Shown here: positions 25,515-34,923 of the stretch, piece after piece
Position numbering within the stretch: position 1 is the stretch's first letter
Layout: every line of letters begins with the position of its first letter
Origin: Flavobacterium psychraerolatum
GTDB lineage: Bacteria; Bacteroidota; Bacteroidia; Flavobacteriales; Flavobacteriaceae
Direction: 5' to 3'
Length of the DNA stretch: 64,000 bases
NCBI RefSeq assembly: GCF_025960985.1
Contig: NZ_JAOQMX010000004.1
Coordinates: forward strand, 1 to 64,000
Notes under the pieces: generated by a model
Databases searched by the model: none
The model's input: only the letters and a program-made list of their open reading frames with translations
What the model was told of the DNA's origin: nothing
Position numbers and translations under genes: made by a program

Positions 25515-27116
25515 ATGGATTTTATATATCAAGATTCGTATCCCATCTTAAAAGACGATACAGAATACCGCAAAATCTCTTCGGATTTTGTAAAAGTGGA
25601 AAAACTAGGCGACCGTGAAATTCTAACAGTTGACCCAAAAGGGTTAGAGTTGTTGTCGCAAGAAGCCATGAAAGATGTTTCTTTTATGCTTAGAACGGCA
25701 CATTTAGAAAAATTAAGAGCCATTCTTGACGACCCAGAAGCGACAGATAACGACCGTTTTGTAGCCTACAATTTGTTGCAAAATGCAGCGGTTGCTATTC
25801 AGGGAGAATTGCCTTCTTGTCAAGATACAGGAACAGCGATTGTCATGGCCAAAAAAGGGGAGAACGTTTACACAGGCGTTGATGATGCCGAATGGTTATC
25901 CAAAGGGATCTTCAACACCTACCAAGAACGTAATTTACGTTACTCTCAAATCGTACCTATTAGCATGTTCGAAGAAAAGAATTCCGGTTCCAATCTTCCA
26001 GCACAGATTGATATTTATGCTAAAAAAGGGAACACCTATGAGTTTTTGTTTTTGGCAAAAGGTGGAGGTTCTGCCAATAAAACTTATTTGTACCAACAAA
26101 CAAAATCGTTGTTGAATGAGAAATCTATGGATGCTTTCATTCGTGCCAAAATCAAAGATTTAGGGACTTCGGCTTGTCCACCATACCACTTGGCTTTTGT
26201 GGTAGGAGGAACATCTGCCGAGGCGAATCTATCTGCTGTTAAAAAAGCATCTGCGGGTTATTTTGACCATTTACCAACTACAGGAAACATAGCCGGTCAA
26301 GCTTTCCGTGATTTGGAATGGGAAAAAAGAGTGCAATTGATTTGCCAAGAAAGTGCCATTGGAGCACAATTTGGCGGAAAATACTTCACCCATGATGTAC
26401 GTGTGATTCGTTTGCCACGTCATGCTGCTTCTTGTCCGGTTGGATTGGGGGTTTCTTGTTCTGCTGATAGAAATATCAAAGGCAAAATTACCAAAGACGG
26501 AATCTTTGTAGAACAATTAGAAGTGAATCCTGCGCGTTTATTACCAGAAACAGCACCTCATTTGGACCCAGCGGTAGAAATAGATTTGGACAGACCTATG
26601 GCTGATGTTTTAGCTGAATTGACCAAATACCCTATCAAAACACGTTTGAAATTGAACGGAACTTTGATTGTGGCTCGTGACGCTGCTCATGCTAGAATCA
26701 AAGAAATGCTTGATGCAGGAGAGCCAATGCCAGAGTATTTCAAAAATCATCCTGTGTATTATGCAGGTCCTGCAAAAACCCCAGACGGAATGCCATCAGG
26801 TAGTTTTGGGCCTACAACTGCAGGTCGTATGGACGTGTATGTAGAGGAATTCCAAAAGCACGGCGGTAGTATGATTATGCTAGCCAAAGGGAACCGTACC
26901 AAAGACGTAACCAATGCTTGTAACACTTACGGTGGTTTCTACCTAGGTTCAATTGGTGGTCCTGCTGCGATCTTAGCACAAGACAACATCTTGAAAGTAG
27001 AAGTCGTAGATTTCGCCGAATTAGGTATGGAAGCCGTTCGAAAAATCACCATCAAAGATTTCCCCGCTTTTATCATTACAGATGATAAAGGGAATGACTT
27101 TTTTGAGAATTTGTAA
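25515..27116 (+). CDS. fumB: Class I (iron-sulfur) fumarate hydratase
   Basis: A 533-residue class I fumarase. The start at 25515 ([10 protein letters not shown]) is chosen over an ATG 57 bases earlier because the likely promoter box lies between them. The N-terminal domain carries the first cluster ligand in SCQDTGTA (C102), and the other ligands fit SACPPYH and [14 protein letters not shown]. The C-terminal half has [20 protein letters not shown] and [20 protein letters not shown]. It hydrates fumarate to malate in the citric acid cycle through a labile 4Fe-4S cluster. It is a single housekeeping gene ended by a terminator. Confidence 0.96.
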   Translation: MDFIYQDSYPILKDDTEYRKISSDFVKVEKLGDREILTVDPKGLELLSQEAMKDVSFMLRTAHLEKLRAILDDPEATDNDRFVAYNLLQNAAVAIQGELPSCQDTGTAIVMAKKGENVYTGVDDAEWLSKGIFNTYQERNLRYSQIVPISMFEEKNSGSNLPAQIDIYAKKGNTYEFLFLAKGGGSANKTYLYQQTKSLLNEKSMDAFIRAKIKDLGTSACPPYHLAFVVGGTSAEANLSAVKKASAGYFDHLPTTGNIAGQAFRDLEWEKRVQLICQESAIGAQFGGKYFTHDVRVIRLPRHAASCPVGLGVSCSADRNIKGKITKDGIFVEQLEVNPARLLPETAPHLDPAVEIDLDRPMADVLAELTKYPIKTRLKLNGTLIVARDAAHARIKEMLDAGEPMPEYFKNHPVYYAGPAKTPDGMPSGSFGPTTAGRMDVYVEEFQKHGGSMIMLAKGNRTKDVTNACNTYGGFYLGSIGGPAAILAQDNILKVEVVDFAELGMEAVRKITIKDFPAFIITDDKGNDFFENL

Positions 27117-27170
27117 ATAGTAAAATCAAATTTTAGTTAAAAGTATAGCTTTTTTATTAAAGTCCTTTAT

Positions 27171-27207
27171 ATGCAAAAATACCGCCATAACGGCGGTCTT
27201 TTTGCAT
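27171..27207. terminator. Terminator between convergent fumarase and GH13 genes
   Basis: ACCGCC ATAAC GGCGGT forms a GC stem (27181-27196) extended by ATGCAAAAAT (27171-27180) and CTTTTTGCAT. Both sides have A/T runs, so it can work in both directions. It begins immediately beside the end (27208) of an in-frame tail on the minus strand. Confidence 0.8.
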
Positions 27208-27339
27208 TTAATAATTTTTCAAAAATGATTTGTCTTCTTCATGAATGATAAAGTACTGCTCTTCATAAATCATAAAACCTTCATTTTTTCTATCTCTAAA
27301 GGTTAGATTGATAAAATCAAAATTCCAGTTCAAGTGGAT
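27208..27339 (-). other. Open reading tail after the GH13 stop codon
   Basis: Reading the minus strand in the same frame past the GH13 TAA at 27340-27342, 43 more codons are open, with a protein-like composition (FINLTFRDRKNEGF then MIYEEQYFIIHEEDKSFLKNY). The reading ends with TAA at 27208-27210, and a terminator starts directly after it. The one internal ATG is at 27273 (21 codons). This could be a small independent gene, a former gene fused by deletion, or coincidence. No function is proposed. Confidence 0.3.
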
Positions 27340-29193
27340 TTATTTTTCTAATTCGAATATCATTGCAGTTTGCGGCGCTACCGTGATTTCATTTTCTAGA
27401 TTGAAAATGGTGCCCGTGAGGATTTCTTTTCCGTTTTTAAAATCGAGAATGTTTTCATGGAAGCGATCTGTTTTTATTTTTTTCGAAAGTAAATTGTTGT
27501 TCACTATAACAATCACCGTTTTTTTGTTGGTGTATCGAAAGTAAACATACACATTATCAATCGGAAGGTAATGAGTGGTTTTGCCGACTTGTACCGCTTC
27601 GTTGGTTTTGCGCCATTGAAATAATTTCGAACTAAAATCAAAAAACAGTTGCTGTTCTTGCGTTCTTCCTGCTTGTGTGAAAGCATTATTGGTGTCAGTT
27701 TGCCATCCACCCGGGAAATCTTGTCGAATAGCACCGTCTCCTTTGCTTTTGTCTCCCGCCATACCAATTTCAGAACCGTAATAAAGCTGCGGTATTCCGC
27801 GTACTGTTGCCAAAATGCTCATCGCCATGGCATATTTTTTAATGTCTTTTTTATAGATTTCGTTAAAGCGTTGCGTATCGTGATTTTCAACAAAAGTAAG
27901 TAGGTTGTTGGGATTGGGGTACAAAAAGTCGTTGGCAAAATTCTCATACAACTTAATCAATCCATTGTTCCAACTTGCTTCATTTTCATCAAAAACCTTG
28001 GCTGCTGCATCCATAAACGTGAAGTCCATGACGCTTGGCAAATAGGAATTGTAGTTTTGAATCGCAGCAATTTTACTGTCTTTTTGCCAATAGGCCATTT
28101 GTGCTTGGTCTTGCATCCAAACTTCACCTACAATATTAAAGTTGGGATATTCATCGGTAATCGCTTTGGTCCATTTTGCAATACTTTTTTTGTCATTGTA
28201 CGAATAGGTATCTACTCGAAAACCATCCAAGTTGGCCGACTCGATCCACCAAATTGCGTTTTGTGTCAAATAGGTCAGCACCAAAGGATGCGACTGATTC
28301 AGATCAGGCATCGATTTTACAAACCAACCATCGGCACAGAGTCGAGCATCAATTTTGGAAGCATTGGGGTCGAACTGTGTCGTCATGCGGTAATTGGTTT
28401 GCGCATAGCCCGGAAATTGATGAATCCAATTGTAGGTTGGCAAATCTTTAATCATCCAATGTTCGGCACCCCAATGGTTGGTCACATAATCCATGACCAA
28501 TTTCATGTCTTTTTTGTGTAACTCATTTGATAGCCTTAAGTAGTCATCATTGGTCCCATAACGTGGGTCAATTTGGTACACATCCGATTGTCCGTAGCCG
28601 TGATACGATCCTCTCGGGTCATTGTCTACGCACAACGGCGTGCACCAAACTGTCGTGGCTCCCAGTTCTTGGATATAATTTAAATGCTGGATAATTCCTT
28701 CGATATCACCTCCATGTCTGCCGTTTTCAGCTGTTCTATTGGCTTTTTCGGTTACCGTTTTGTCGTTGTCATTCTTTGGATTTCCATTTGCAAAGCGATC
28801 TGGCATCAATAGGTACATCACATCTGCACTCGAATAGCTTTCGCGTAAAGCGGAATTTACTCTACGTTCCTTCAAAAGATAGTGTTGTGTGAACTGCTTC
28901 TTTTTATTTTTCGAAAAAGAAAAAACAATCTCTTGCGGCAAAAGACCTTTTGTGTCAATGGTCACAAAGAGATAATTTGGGTTTTCGGTTTTTGTGACGT
29001 CTAGAATCGGAATTACAGTAGGAGCACTTACCTCATTTTCTGCGATATTTGGGCCATAAAACACAATTTGAAGTGAGCTGTTTTTCATTCTTGCATACCA
29101 GTAAGGTGGTTCCGTTTTTTGAACCTGAGCCTGTGTGGCAAATGTTAAAAAGGCGATCAGTAGTAGTAAAAAGTGGTTTTTTAAGGTATTCAA
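27340..29193 (-). CDS. Periplasmic GH13 alpha-amylase/neopullulanase (SusA-like)
   Basis: A 617-residue glycoside hydrolase of family GH13. A signal peptide (about residues 1-22) is followed by an N-terminal beta domain of the cyclomaltodextrinase/neopullulanase kind (PPYWYARMKNSSLQIVFYGP), the catalytic barrel and a short C-terminal beta domain. The catalytic triad is nucleophile D328 (GFRVDTY), acid/base E357 (VGEVWM) and D439 (VENHDTQRF). It hydrolyses maltooligosaccharides or pullulan imported by the SusC/D system. It is the last gene of the starch locus, 11 bases after the secreted amylase gene. Cleavage specificity cannot be fixed from the sequence. Confidence 0.93.
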   Translation of the reverse strand: MNTLKNHFLLLLIAFLTFATQAQVQKTEPPYWYARMKNSSLQIVFYGPNIAENEVSAPTVIPILDVTKTENPNYLFVTIDTKGLLPQEIVFSFSKNKKKQFTQHYLLKERRVNSALRESYSSADVMYLLMPDRFANGNPKNDNDKTVTEKANRTAENGRHGGDIEGIIQHLNYIQELGATTVWCTPLCVDNDPRGSYHGYGQSDVYQIDPRYGTNDDYLRLSNELHKKDMKLVMDYVTNHWGAEHWMIKDLPTYNWIHQFPGYAQTNYRMTTQFDPNASKIDARLCADGWFVKSMPDLNQSHPLVLTYLTQNAIWWIESANLDGFRVDTYSYNDKKSIAKWTKAITDEYPNFNIVGEVWMQDQAQMAYWQKDSKIAAIQNYNSYLPSVMDFTFMDAAAKVFDENEASWNNGLIKLYENFANDFLYPNPNNLLTFVENHDTQRFNEIYKKDIKKYAMAMSILATVRGIPQLYYGSEIGMAGDKSKGDGAIRQDFPGGWQTDTNNAFTQAGRTQEQQLFFDFSSKLFQWRKTNEAVQVGKTTHYLPIDNVYVYFRYTNKKTVIVIVNNNLLSKKIKTDRFHENILDFKNGKEILTGTIFNLENEITVAPQTAMIFELEK

Positions 29194-29204
29194 AATGTTG
29201 TTTT

Positions 29205-32060
29205 TTAGTTTTTTATCAGTTTAACGATACTTGTTTGCCCTAATGAATTGCTCGTTTTTACCAAATAGATTCCTGATCCAAGGGTAGCAATTGAAAACTC
29301 ATGTTGTGACTCGAATGTACCTTCAAATAGTAATACTCTTTTACCCGTTAGATCATACACTTCTACAAAATTTACGGCTTTGTTCAATTTGAAAGTGGCA
29401 TGAGCAGGGTTGGGGTATACACTCAAATTATTGTCTGAAACGAAATTTGGATTGCTTAATGGGCTAGCATTTTTGTTCCCGAATACTTTGAACTGACCTG
29501 CGGCAATCGTGATCGGTCCAGAAGTATTTGTTACATTGATTGTAGTGTTGTCCATCAAATTGTACCAAGTTCCCGCATACGGAAAGTTAGCAGTAATGTT
29601 TTGAGAACTTACATCAAAATTGGCTAAGATAACCACGTCTTTAAGCTGCGTAGCTGTCAAATTGGGATTGCTGATCTTAATATTTTGAGTTAAAGATGCG
29701 CTGTTACTAATGGTTGCTGTACCTAGAAAAACAGGTTCGGTAATTTTTAAAGCAATCATTTTTGCCCAATCGTTATAAATAGTAGCTCTTGAATTTGTTG
29801 TTAACCAGTTATTTATCCATTGTGGCTGTGGTTTGTTGTCTAGTTTACAATCGCCAGCAGTTGTATCTGAGGCAGTATTAACTGTCCCATTATTACAAGA
29901 AAAAATAGAATTCTCCATTCCTAATTCGCCAAAATGCCAAATCATTTTTGGTCCCGGTACTAAAAGTGAAACTGCTCCAATTGCCGACATTCTAGACAAT
30001 GCAATATCTAAATTTTTGACATTATGTGTTGCATTAGCACTGTTTCCATATTGCAGGTTTTTATACATTAATCGTTCTTCGTCATGACTCTCGGCATACC
30101 CCATTAATCGATTGGCCGTAAAGCCGCGACTACTGCTCGTAATTCCGGAGATGTTGCCAGGATAGCCCATAGAAAGTTCGTTGTAGTTGTCGGTCATTTT
30201 ACCCCACATCATAATTCCCTTGCTTGGTGACTCATTGATTTTGTAGTTGGCCCACTGTTGCTCCTCTAGATTAGTGCCCAAATGTTCGAAAATAGTATAA
30301 TGTGTAGGGTCTAAGCTCCACGAATAATCTGCATATTTTTTTAATACATCTACACGGTCTTGTTGGTAGGCATTGGTGCAGGCTTCGTCACCAGCAGTAC
30401 AATTTTGTGTAAACCCCTTGGTTAAATCCCAACGGAAACCATCAATTTTGTACTCTTGAATCCATTGTTTGATTACTCTCTCTACATAATATTGGGTTTT
30501 GGTAGCTTGATGGTTAAAGTCTTCGCCCACACTGTAACTGTGTTTGGCCACAGTATTAAAAAACGGATTTTCGGTTGTTGGTGATCCCCAACCGTCGCCA
30601 TCAGGATCGTTCATCCACATGCGCACCATCGGGTTGCGACCAAAAGCGTGGTTCAAAGCCACATCAAGAATAACTGCGATTCCGTTTTGATGGCATAGAT
30701 CGATAAATTCTTTAAACTTGTTGGCTGTTCCATAGTATTTGTCCAATGCCATGTGGAACGAGGTGTTGTAACCCCAGCTTTCATTGCCTTCAAATTCCAT
30801 TACGGGTAATAATTCGATCGCATTGATTTTTAAATTCTTAAAGTAATCAATCTTATTAATCAAGTCTTGGAAATTTCGATTCGAATCAAAATCACGCACC
30901 AAAACTTCATAAACGATTAGGTTTTCTTTTTGAGGTTTTACAAAATTGGTGGTAGCCGTGCTCCAAGCGTATGCTGTTTGTCCGGTTTGTAAAACAGTTA
31001 CTTCACGCTCTTGCCCTTGTGGATAAGCGGGTAGGTTTGGGTATGAAGCAGCAGGAATGGTTGGGTCATCAAACGGTGATAGTACTAAGGTAGAATAAGG
31101 ATCGGCGGTCTTGACCATTGCTGGTGAATTGGCAATAGGTGTTGTTTCGCCTACCCAATATTGATAGGTATAGGCTGTACCCGAAGTTAATCCTGATAGT
31201 GTTAACCAAAATTTACCCGTTGTAGGATCTTTCTTCATGGCATAAGCAGTAGTTGGTTGGTAGTTATTGAAACTTCCTGCAACGTATACAAAATCTTTTA
31301 AAGGAGCATCCAAGACCAAAGTGGCTTGAGTAGTATTTGTGTTCGAATAATTTATTCCGTCTTCCATACCGACAGGCATGGTTTTGCTACTGGCTCCAGG
31401 GTTTACAATAGTTGCAAATTTTTTGGTGATAGTCGTGCTCCCATTCGAAACAACCAATTCATAATTTTGATTAGAAAGTATGTTACTGTGGGTGTTACTG
31501 TAATTTGTAGTCGCTGTATTAGAATGGATTGTTGCGCCATTTGATTTTAAAACATAACTAGAATTTCCGCCTGTGTTGGATGCTGAAATAGTAAAGTTGC
31601 TTCCAGAATTGATGATGGATGTACTATTTTCTGCGGGAGTGTTTAGGGTCAGTTGAAAAGCACCGACATTAAAAAAAGTATCTGCAGTTTGTTGGTTTCC
31701 GGCGCTGTTGCGAATTACGACACAAATGGCTGTTATGGTGCTTGTTGTAGGAACTCCAAATGAGGTGTATAAATCGGGAGCAAGATCTAGTTTGTAGTTT
31801 GTGCCAGAAACTAGTGTTAGTGCTGGTTGTGTGCTGTTGTTTCCCCAGCTTCCTTTTACGTTTTGCCATGGCGCTCCATTGACCGTTAAGCCAATATGAG
31901 CATATAATGTTCCCGTATCTGTGGCCAAAGGTGTGCCTGCTTTATTAAAATTTAAAGTGACCGTTGCGTTCGCGAGTGCAGGAGAGGGCGTAGTGGTAAA
32001 TTGTGACCAACCCAGGGTACTGCATAAAAACAAAATTGATATAAGTATAGTGTTCTTCAT
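29205..32060 (-). CDS. T9SS-secreted GH13 amylase/pullulanase-like enzyme
   Basis: A 951-residue secreted GH13 enzyme. It has a signal peptide, two N-terminal beta domains (residues 20-220), and a CBM48-like starch-binding region (about 235-335, with KDFVYVAGSFNNYQ). The catalytic barrel follows, with active-site segments GFRWDLT near residue 543, FEHLG near 592 and ESHDEERLM near 658. The C-terminus (about residues 880-951, VYPNPAHATFKLNK...LGSGIYLVKTSN) is a type A sorting domain for the T9SS. It therefore replaces the lipoprotein SusG of Bacteroides as the first starch-cutting enzyme. A terminator separates it from susE. Confidence 0.92.
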   Translation of the reverse strand: MKNTILISILFLCSTLGWSQFTTTPSPALANATVTLNFNKAGTPLATDTGTLYAHIGLTVNGAPWQNVKGSWGNNSTQPALTLVSGTNYKLDLAPDLYTSFGVPTTSTITAICVVIRNSAGNQQTADTFFNVGAFQLTLNTPAENSTSIINSGSNFTISASNTGGNSSYVLKSNGATIHSNTATTNYSNTHSNILSNQNYELVVSNGSTTITKKFATIVNPGASSKTMPVGMEDGINYSNTNTTQATLVLDAPLKDFVYVAGSFNNYQPTTAYAMKKDPTTGKFWLTLSGLTSGTAYTYQYWVGETTPIANSPAMVKTADPYSTLVLSPFDDPTIPAASYPNLPAYPQGQEREVTVLQTGQTAYAWSTATTNFVKPQKENLIVYEVLVRDFDSNRNFQDLINKIDYFKNLKINAIELLPVMEFEGNESWGYNTSFHMALDKYYGTANKFKEFIDLCHQNGIAVILDVALNHAFGRNPMVRMWMNDPDGDGWGSPTTENPFFNTVAKHSYSVGEDFNHQATKTQYYVERVIKQWIQEYKIDGFRWDLTKGFTQNCTAGDEACTNAYQQDRVDVLKKYADYSWSLDPTHYTIFEHLGTNLEEQQWANYKINESPSKGIMMWGKMTDNYNELSMGYPGNISGITSSSRGFTANRLMGYAESHDEERLMYKNLQYGNSANATHNVKNLDIALSRMSAIGAVSLLVPGPKMIWHFGELGMENSIFSCNNGTVNTASDTTAGDCKLDNKPQPQWINNWLTTNSRATIYNDWAKMIALKITEPVFLGTATISNSASLTQNIKISNPNLTATQLKDVVILANFDVSSQNITANFPYAGTWYNLMDNTTINVTNTSGPITIAAGQFKVFGNKNASPLSNPNFVSDNNLSVYPNPAHATFKLNKAVNFVEVYDLTGKRVLLFEGTFESQHEFSIATLGSGIYLVKTSNSLGQTSIVKLIKN

Positions 32061-32074
32061 GGTTTTTTGGTTTT

Positions 32075-32108
32075 AAAAAAAAGGGCTATCCAATAGTAGA
32101 TAGCCCTT
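32075..32108 (-). terminator. Internal terminator between susE and the secreted amylase gene
   Basis: On the minus strand AAGGGCTATC pairs with GATAGCCCTT across an 8-base loop (32081-32108), followed by an 8-base T-run (32075-32082). It lies 19 bases after the susE stop codon. It would let most transcription stop after susCDE while some reads through into the amylases. Confidence 0.8.
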
Positions 32109-32127
32109 AAATAGTTGTACTAATTGA

Positions 32128-33249
32128 TTATTCTTGGTTAGGGAACATCATATAACTGCCATCTAAATCATTAAATAAAATTTTGTATTTTGATCGTGCT
32201 ACTGGAATATCACCTCCGCTAACACCTTGTGTAGGGAAAGCTGCAAAGGCTGTATCGCCACCCCAACTTTTGTCCCAAGCATTGTTGGCTCTAAATTTTC
32301 CTTTACCATCAAATAGTGTGATGGTTAAGGTCCATAAGTGTGTATCAAAAGTAGATTTGACCATCGGTGTGTCATCTCCAGACCATCCTGCATCTGTTCC
32401 TGTTCTTGATGAACCTATGAAACCAATACGAGTATAGCTTGTTGCTGCGGTTGCATTGTACGGCACCAAAGTATATTTTAAGGTTTCAGTATTCATGGTA
32501 AAAGTGTAATATCCTGCAGTTGCAATTTCAAAACTTGCTGGATCTGGATCGGCATCTTTGGCTCTAGACACGATTGTACCCGCATCACCTTTACCATACA
32601 TTGGCGCCCATTGTCCCAAAGTAGAAATTAGTTTGAAATAACCCGCTTTGAAATAACCTGTAAATCGGTATTCTTTTGGGTTCGTTCCTCCTCTAAAAAG
32701 TACTTGATTTTTATTATTATTATCCCAACCAGCAACTGTAGCGTCTCCAACCAAATACCAGTCTGTAAATGGGTAAGCGATTAATCCTGAATACGTATTG
32801 ATGCTAATGGTAATCACTTTTGCCGATTCGGTAGGAACTCCACCAGAAACCGTAGCCATTACTTTGACATCAAATTGTTTTGGTGTGCCAGGTACAGCGC
32901 CCAATTCAATTGCTGCTTGGTTCAATGCTTTTACAGATACCGATGCTTGGGTAACGCTACTTGTTTTTACTAGTGTTTGTGCTTTGGTAAAATCTCCACC
33001 AGAAACATCCATCATCAAAGAATATTGAACCACCACAGATTCTGAATATTGAGCGGCAGTCCATACAAAACGGTCGGCATCGCTGCTTGCATTCACTTCT
33101 TTCAGAACATATTGTTTGGCTGTTGTTGGTGCAGTCATTTCAGGTGTTGCAATTTTGGAAACAACTGGTCGGTTTTCAACATCGTCAGCAGTACATGATA
33201 CCGCTAGTACGCTTATAAAAGCGAACAAAAATTGGTTAATTTTTTTCAT
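32128..33249 (-). CDS. susE: SusE-family outer membrane starch-binding lipoprotein
   Basis: A 373-residue surface lipoprotein with a signal ending VLAVSC (lipid C19). The N-terminal SusE domain (about 35-155, with Ig-like strands such as FVWTAAQYSESVVVQYSLMMDVSG) is followed by two starch-binding-like domains. Marker segments are WYLVGDATVAGWDNNN and a matching RIGFIGSSRTGTDAGWSGDDTPM. These domains hold starch at the cell surface next to the SusCD importer. It follows susD by 26 bases, in the order susC-susD-susE seen in many Bacteroidota loci. A terminator lies downstream. Confidence 0.9.
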   Translation of the reverse strand: MKKINQFLFAFISVLAVSCTADDVENRPVVSKIATPEMTAPTTAKQYVLKEVNASSDADRFVWTAAQYSESVVVQYSLMMDVSGGDFTKAQTLVKTSSVTQASVSVKALNQAAIELGAVPGTPKQFDVKVMATVSGGVPTESAKVITISINTYSGLIAYPFTDWYLVGDATVAGWDNNNKNQVLFRGGTNPKEYRFTGYFKAGYFKLISTLGQWAPMYGKGDAGTIVSRAKDADPDPASFEIATAGYYTFTMNTETLKYTLVPYNATAATSYTRIGFIGSSRTGTDAGWSGDDTPMVKSTFDTHLWTLTITLFDGKGKFRANNAWDKSWGGDTAFAAFPTQGVSGGDIPVARSKYKILFNDLDGSYMMFPNQE

Positions 33250-33275
33250 TTTATGGTTTTTTAAAAGTGGTTAGT

Positions 33276-34883
33276 TTAGTATCCAGGATTTTGTTTCAAC
33301 GTAGGGTTTGCTTGGATTGTTTTGGCAGGAATTGGCATCAAATCTCTAAAACTTGCTGTCGCAGCACCATTTTGAGTTCCACCTTTCCATTCCCAAATTT
33401 TGTCTCCACCGGTGAATTTTCCAAAACGAATCAAATCAGTTCTACGGTGACATTCCCAGAATAATTCACGTCCTCTTTCGTCCAAAATAAAATTAAGCGT
33501 TAGATTTGCCGTTGTTACAGCACTAGCATTTGCTCTTGTTCTCAGTTTATTGATGTAGCCTAGCGCCGTAGTCATGTCTGTACCTGTTGCGCCACGTACC
33601 GCACATTCTGCATACATAAGGTACACATCTGACAAGCGGAACATAGGAAAGTCAGTATCAGGAATATCGTTACGTTGCGCTGCAGTACCATCAGAATTTA
33701 CATTAGTGTACTTTGTAACTGCGTAACCGTTTGTAAAGGTTCCTACATTGGCAATGCTTAATGTTTGACCACTAGTATAGAAAGTTCCTCTTTTGTCTGC
33801 AGTAGCAGTAGCATCAGGAAACAAAGCAACAAACTCTTTGCGAGTTCTGATTCCTTGCCATCCACCATTCATTCCTTGAGCAGCAGCATCCATAGACCCA
33901 CCGATAGAAGCATGAAGAATAAAACTCATACCTCCACCTGTTGCACGAATCGCATTTCCGTCACTTACTACAGGAAAAATCACTTCATTTTGTGCACCGT
34001 TACGATTGTTGTCTGCAGAGAATAAAAATTTGTAAGGTACGTTTGCAAACGTATAACCAGAGGTTGCAATAATGTCTGAGCTTAGTTTTGCTGCATCATT
34101 AAATCTCTCAGTTCCGGTATAAACTTTAGCGTTCAAATATATTTTTGCTAATAAAAATTTAGCAGCCGTTTTATCAATTCGTCCGTATTCGTTTGTTTTT
34201 GTTGCGACCAAGCTATTGTCAAGGTCTTTCAATTCACTTTCGATAAAAGCAAAAACTTCAGCTCTTGATTTTTGTTCTGGATAAAAGAAACCCACTGGAT
34301 CTTTTTCTGTTGTAATTGGCACGTTACCAAATAAGTCCATCAAGTTCACATAAGAGAAAGCTCTTAAAAAACGTGCTTCTGCTCTAAAGTTCGCAATCTC
34401 TGCTTTTAAATTTGCGTCTACACCACGAGAGGTCAATTTATCATCAGACGTTTGTCTCAAAAATTCGTTAGCCAAACTTATTTCGTAAAAAGCTCTAGAA
34501 TAAGTTCCGTACAAAAACTCATTGGCAGGTGCCCAAGTTTGCGTGTTTAAGGTTGGCAAAGTTCCATCTGCCCAAGCAATGATAGCTTCGTCTGTCGTGA
34601 ATTCTTGCATTACAAAAAGTAAACGCAAGTAACTACTAAAATCGCCACCAATACCAGCAATATCCGGTTTGTTGTCTCCGTCATTTCCTCCTACGTACAA
34701 TCCAGAGTATAATTTGGCTAGGACTTGTTTGTAAGATGCAGGATCTTGAAAAAAGGTTTCTGACAGAAATTCATCGTCATCTTTTGGAGTCACGTCTAGG
34801 TCGCTCGTACAAGAGCTAAGTGTCAAATTCAATCCCAAAATCATTAGGAAGAAATAAGATATATATTTAAATGATGTTTTCAT
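33276..34883 (-). CDS. susD: SusD/RagB starch-binding outer membrane lipoprotein
   Basis: A 535-residue SusD-family lipoprotein with a signal ending LTLSSC (lipid C25). The N-terminal TPR-like part contains FYEISLANEFLRQT and EIANFRAEARFLRAFSYVNLMDLFGNVP, a strong family marker. The C-terminal half has FRLSDVYLMYAECAVRG and ERGRELFWECHRRTDLIRFGKF, also typical. It forms the surface lid of the SusC channel, capturing maltooligosaccharides. The genes are 26 bases (to susE) and 40 bases (from susC) apart, consistent with one transcript. Confidence 0.95.
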   Translation of the reverse strand: MKTSFKYISYFFLMILGLNLTLSSCTSDLDVTPKDDDEFLSETFFQDPASYKQVLAKLYSGLYVGGNDGDNKPDIAGIGGDFSSYLRLLFVMQEFTTDEAIIAWADGTLPTLNTQTWAPANEFLYGTYSRAFYEISLANEFLRQTSDDKLTSRGVDANLKAEIANFRAEARFLRAFSYVNLMDLFGNVPITTEKDPVGFFYPEQKSRAEVFAFIESELKDLDNSLVATKTNEYGRIDKTAAKFLLAKIYLNAKVYTGTERFNDAAKLSSDIIATSGYTFANVPYKFLFSADNNRNGAQNEVIFPVVSDGNAIRATGGGMSFILHASIGGSMDAAAQGMNGGWQGIRTRKEFVALFPDATATADKRGTFYTSGQTLSIANVGTFTNGYAVTKYTNVNSDGTAAQRNDIPDTDFPMFRLSDVYLMYAECAVRGATGTDMTTALGYINKLRTRANASAVTTANLTLNFILDERGRELFWECHRRTDLIRFGKFTGGDKIWEWKGGTQNGAATASFRDLMPIPAKTIQANPTLKQNPGY

Positions 34884-34923
34884 CTTTTGTGTTTTTTAAA
34901 TTAATGGTTTCAACCTGATGTAT

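Noticed and set aside
28057..28521. Open frame of 154 codons on the plus strand inside the GH13 gene
   Set aside because: It is antisense to a well-supported gene, and its composition matches the mirror of that gene.
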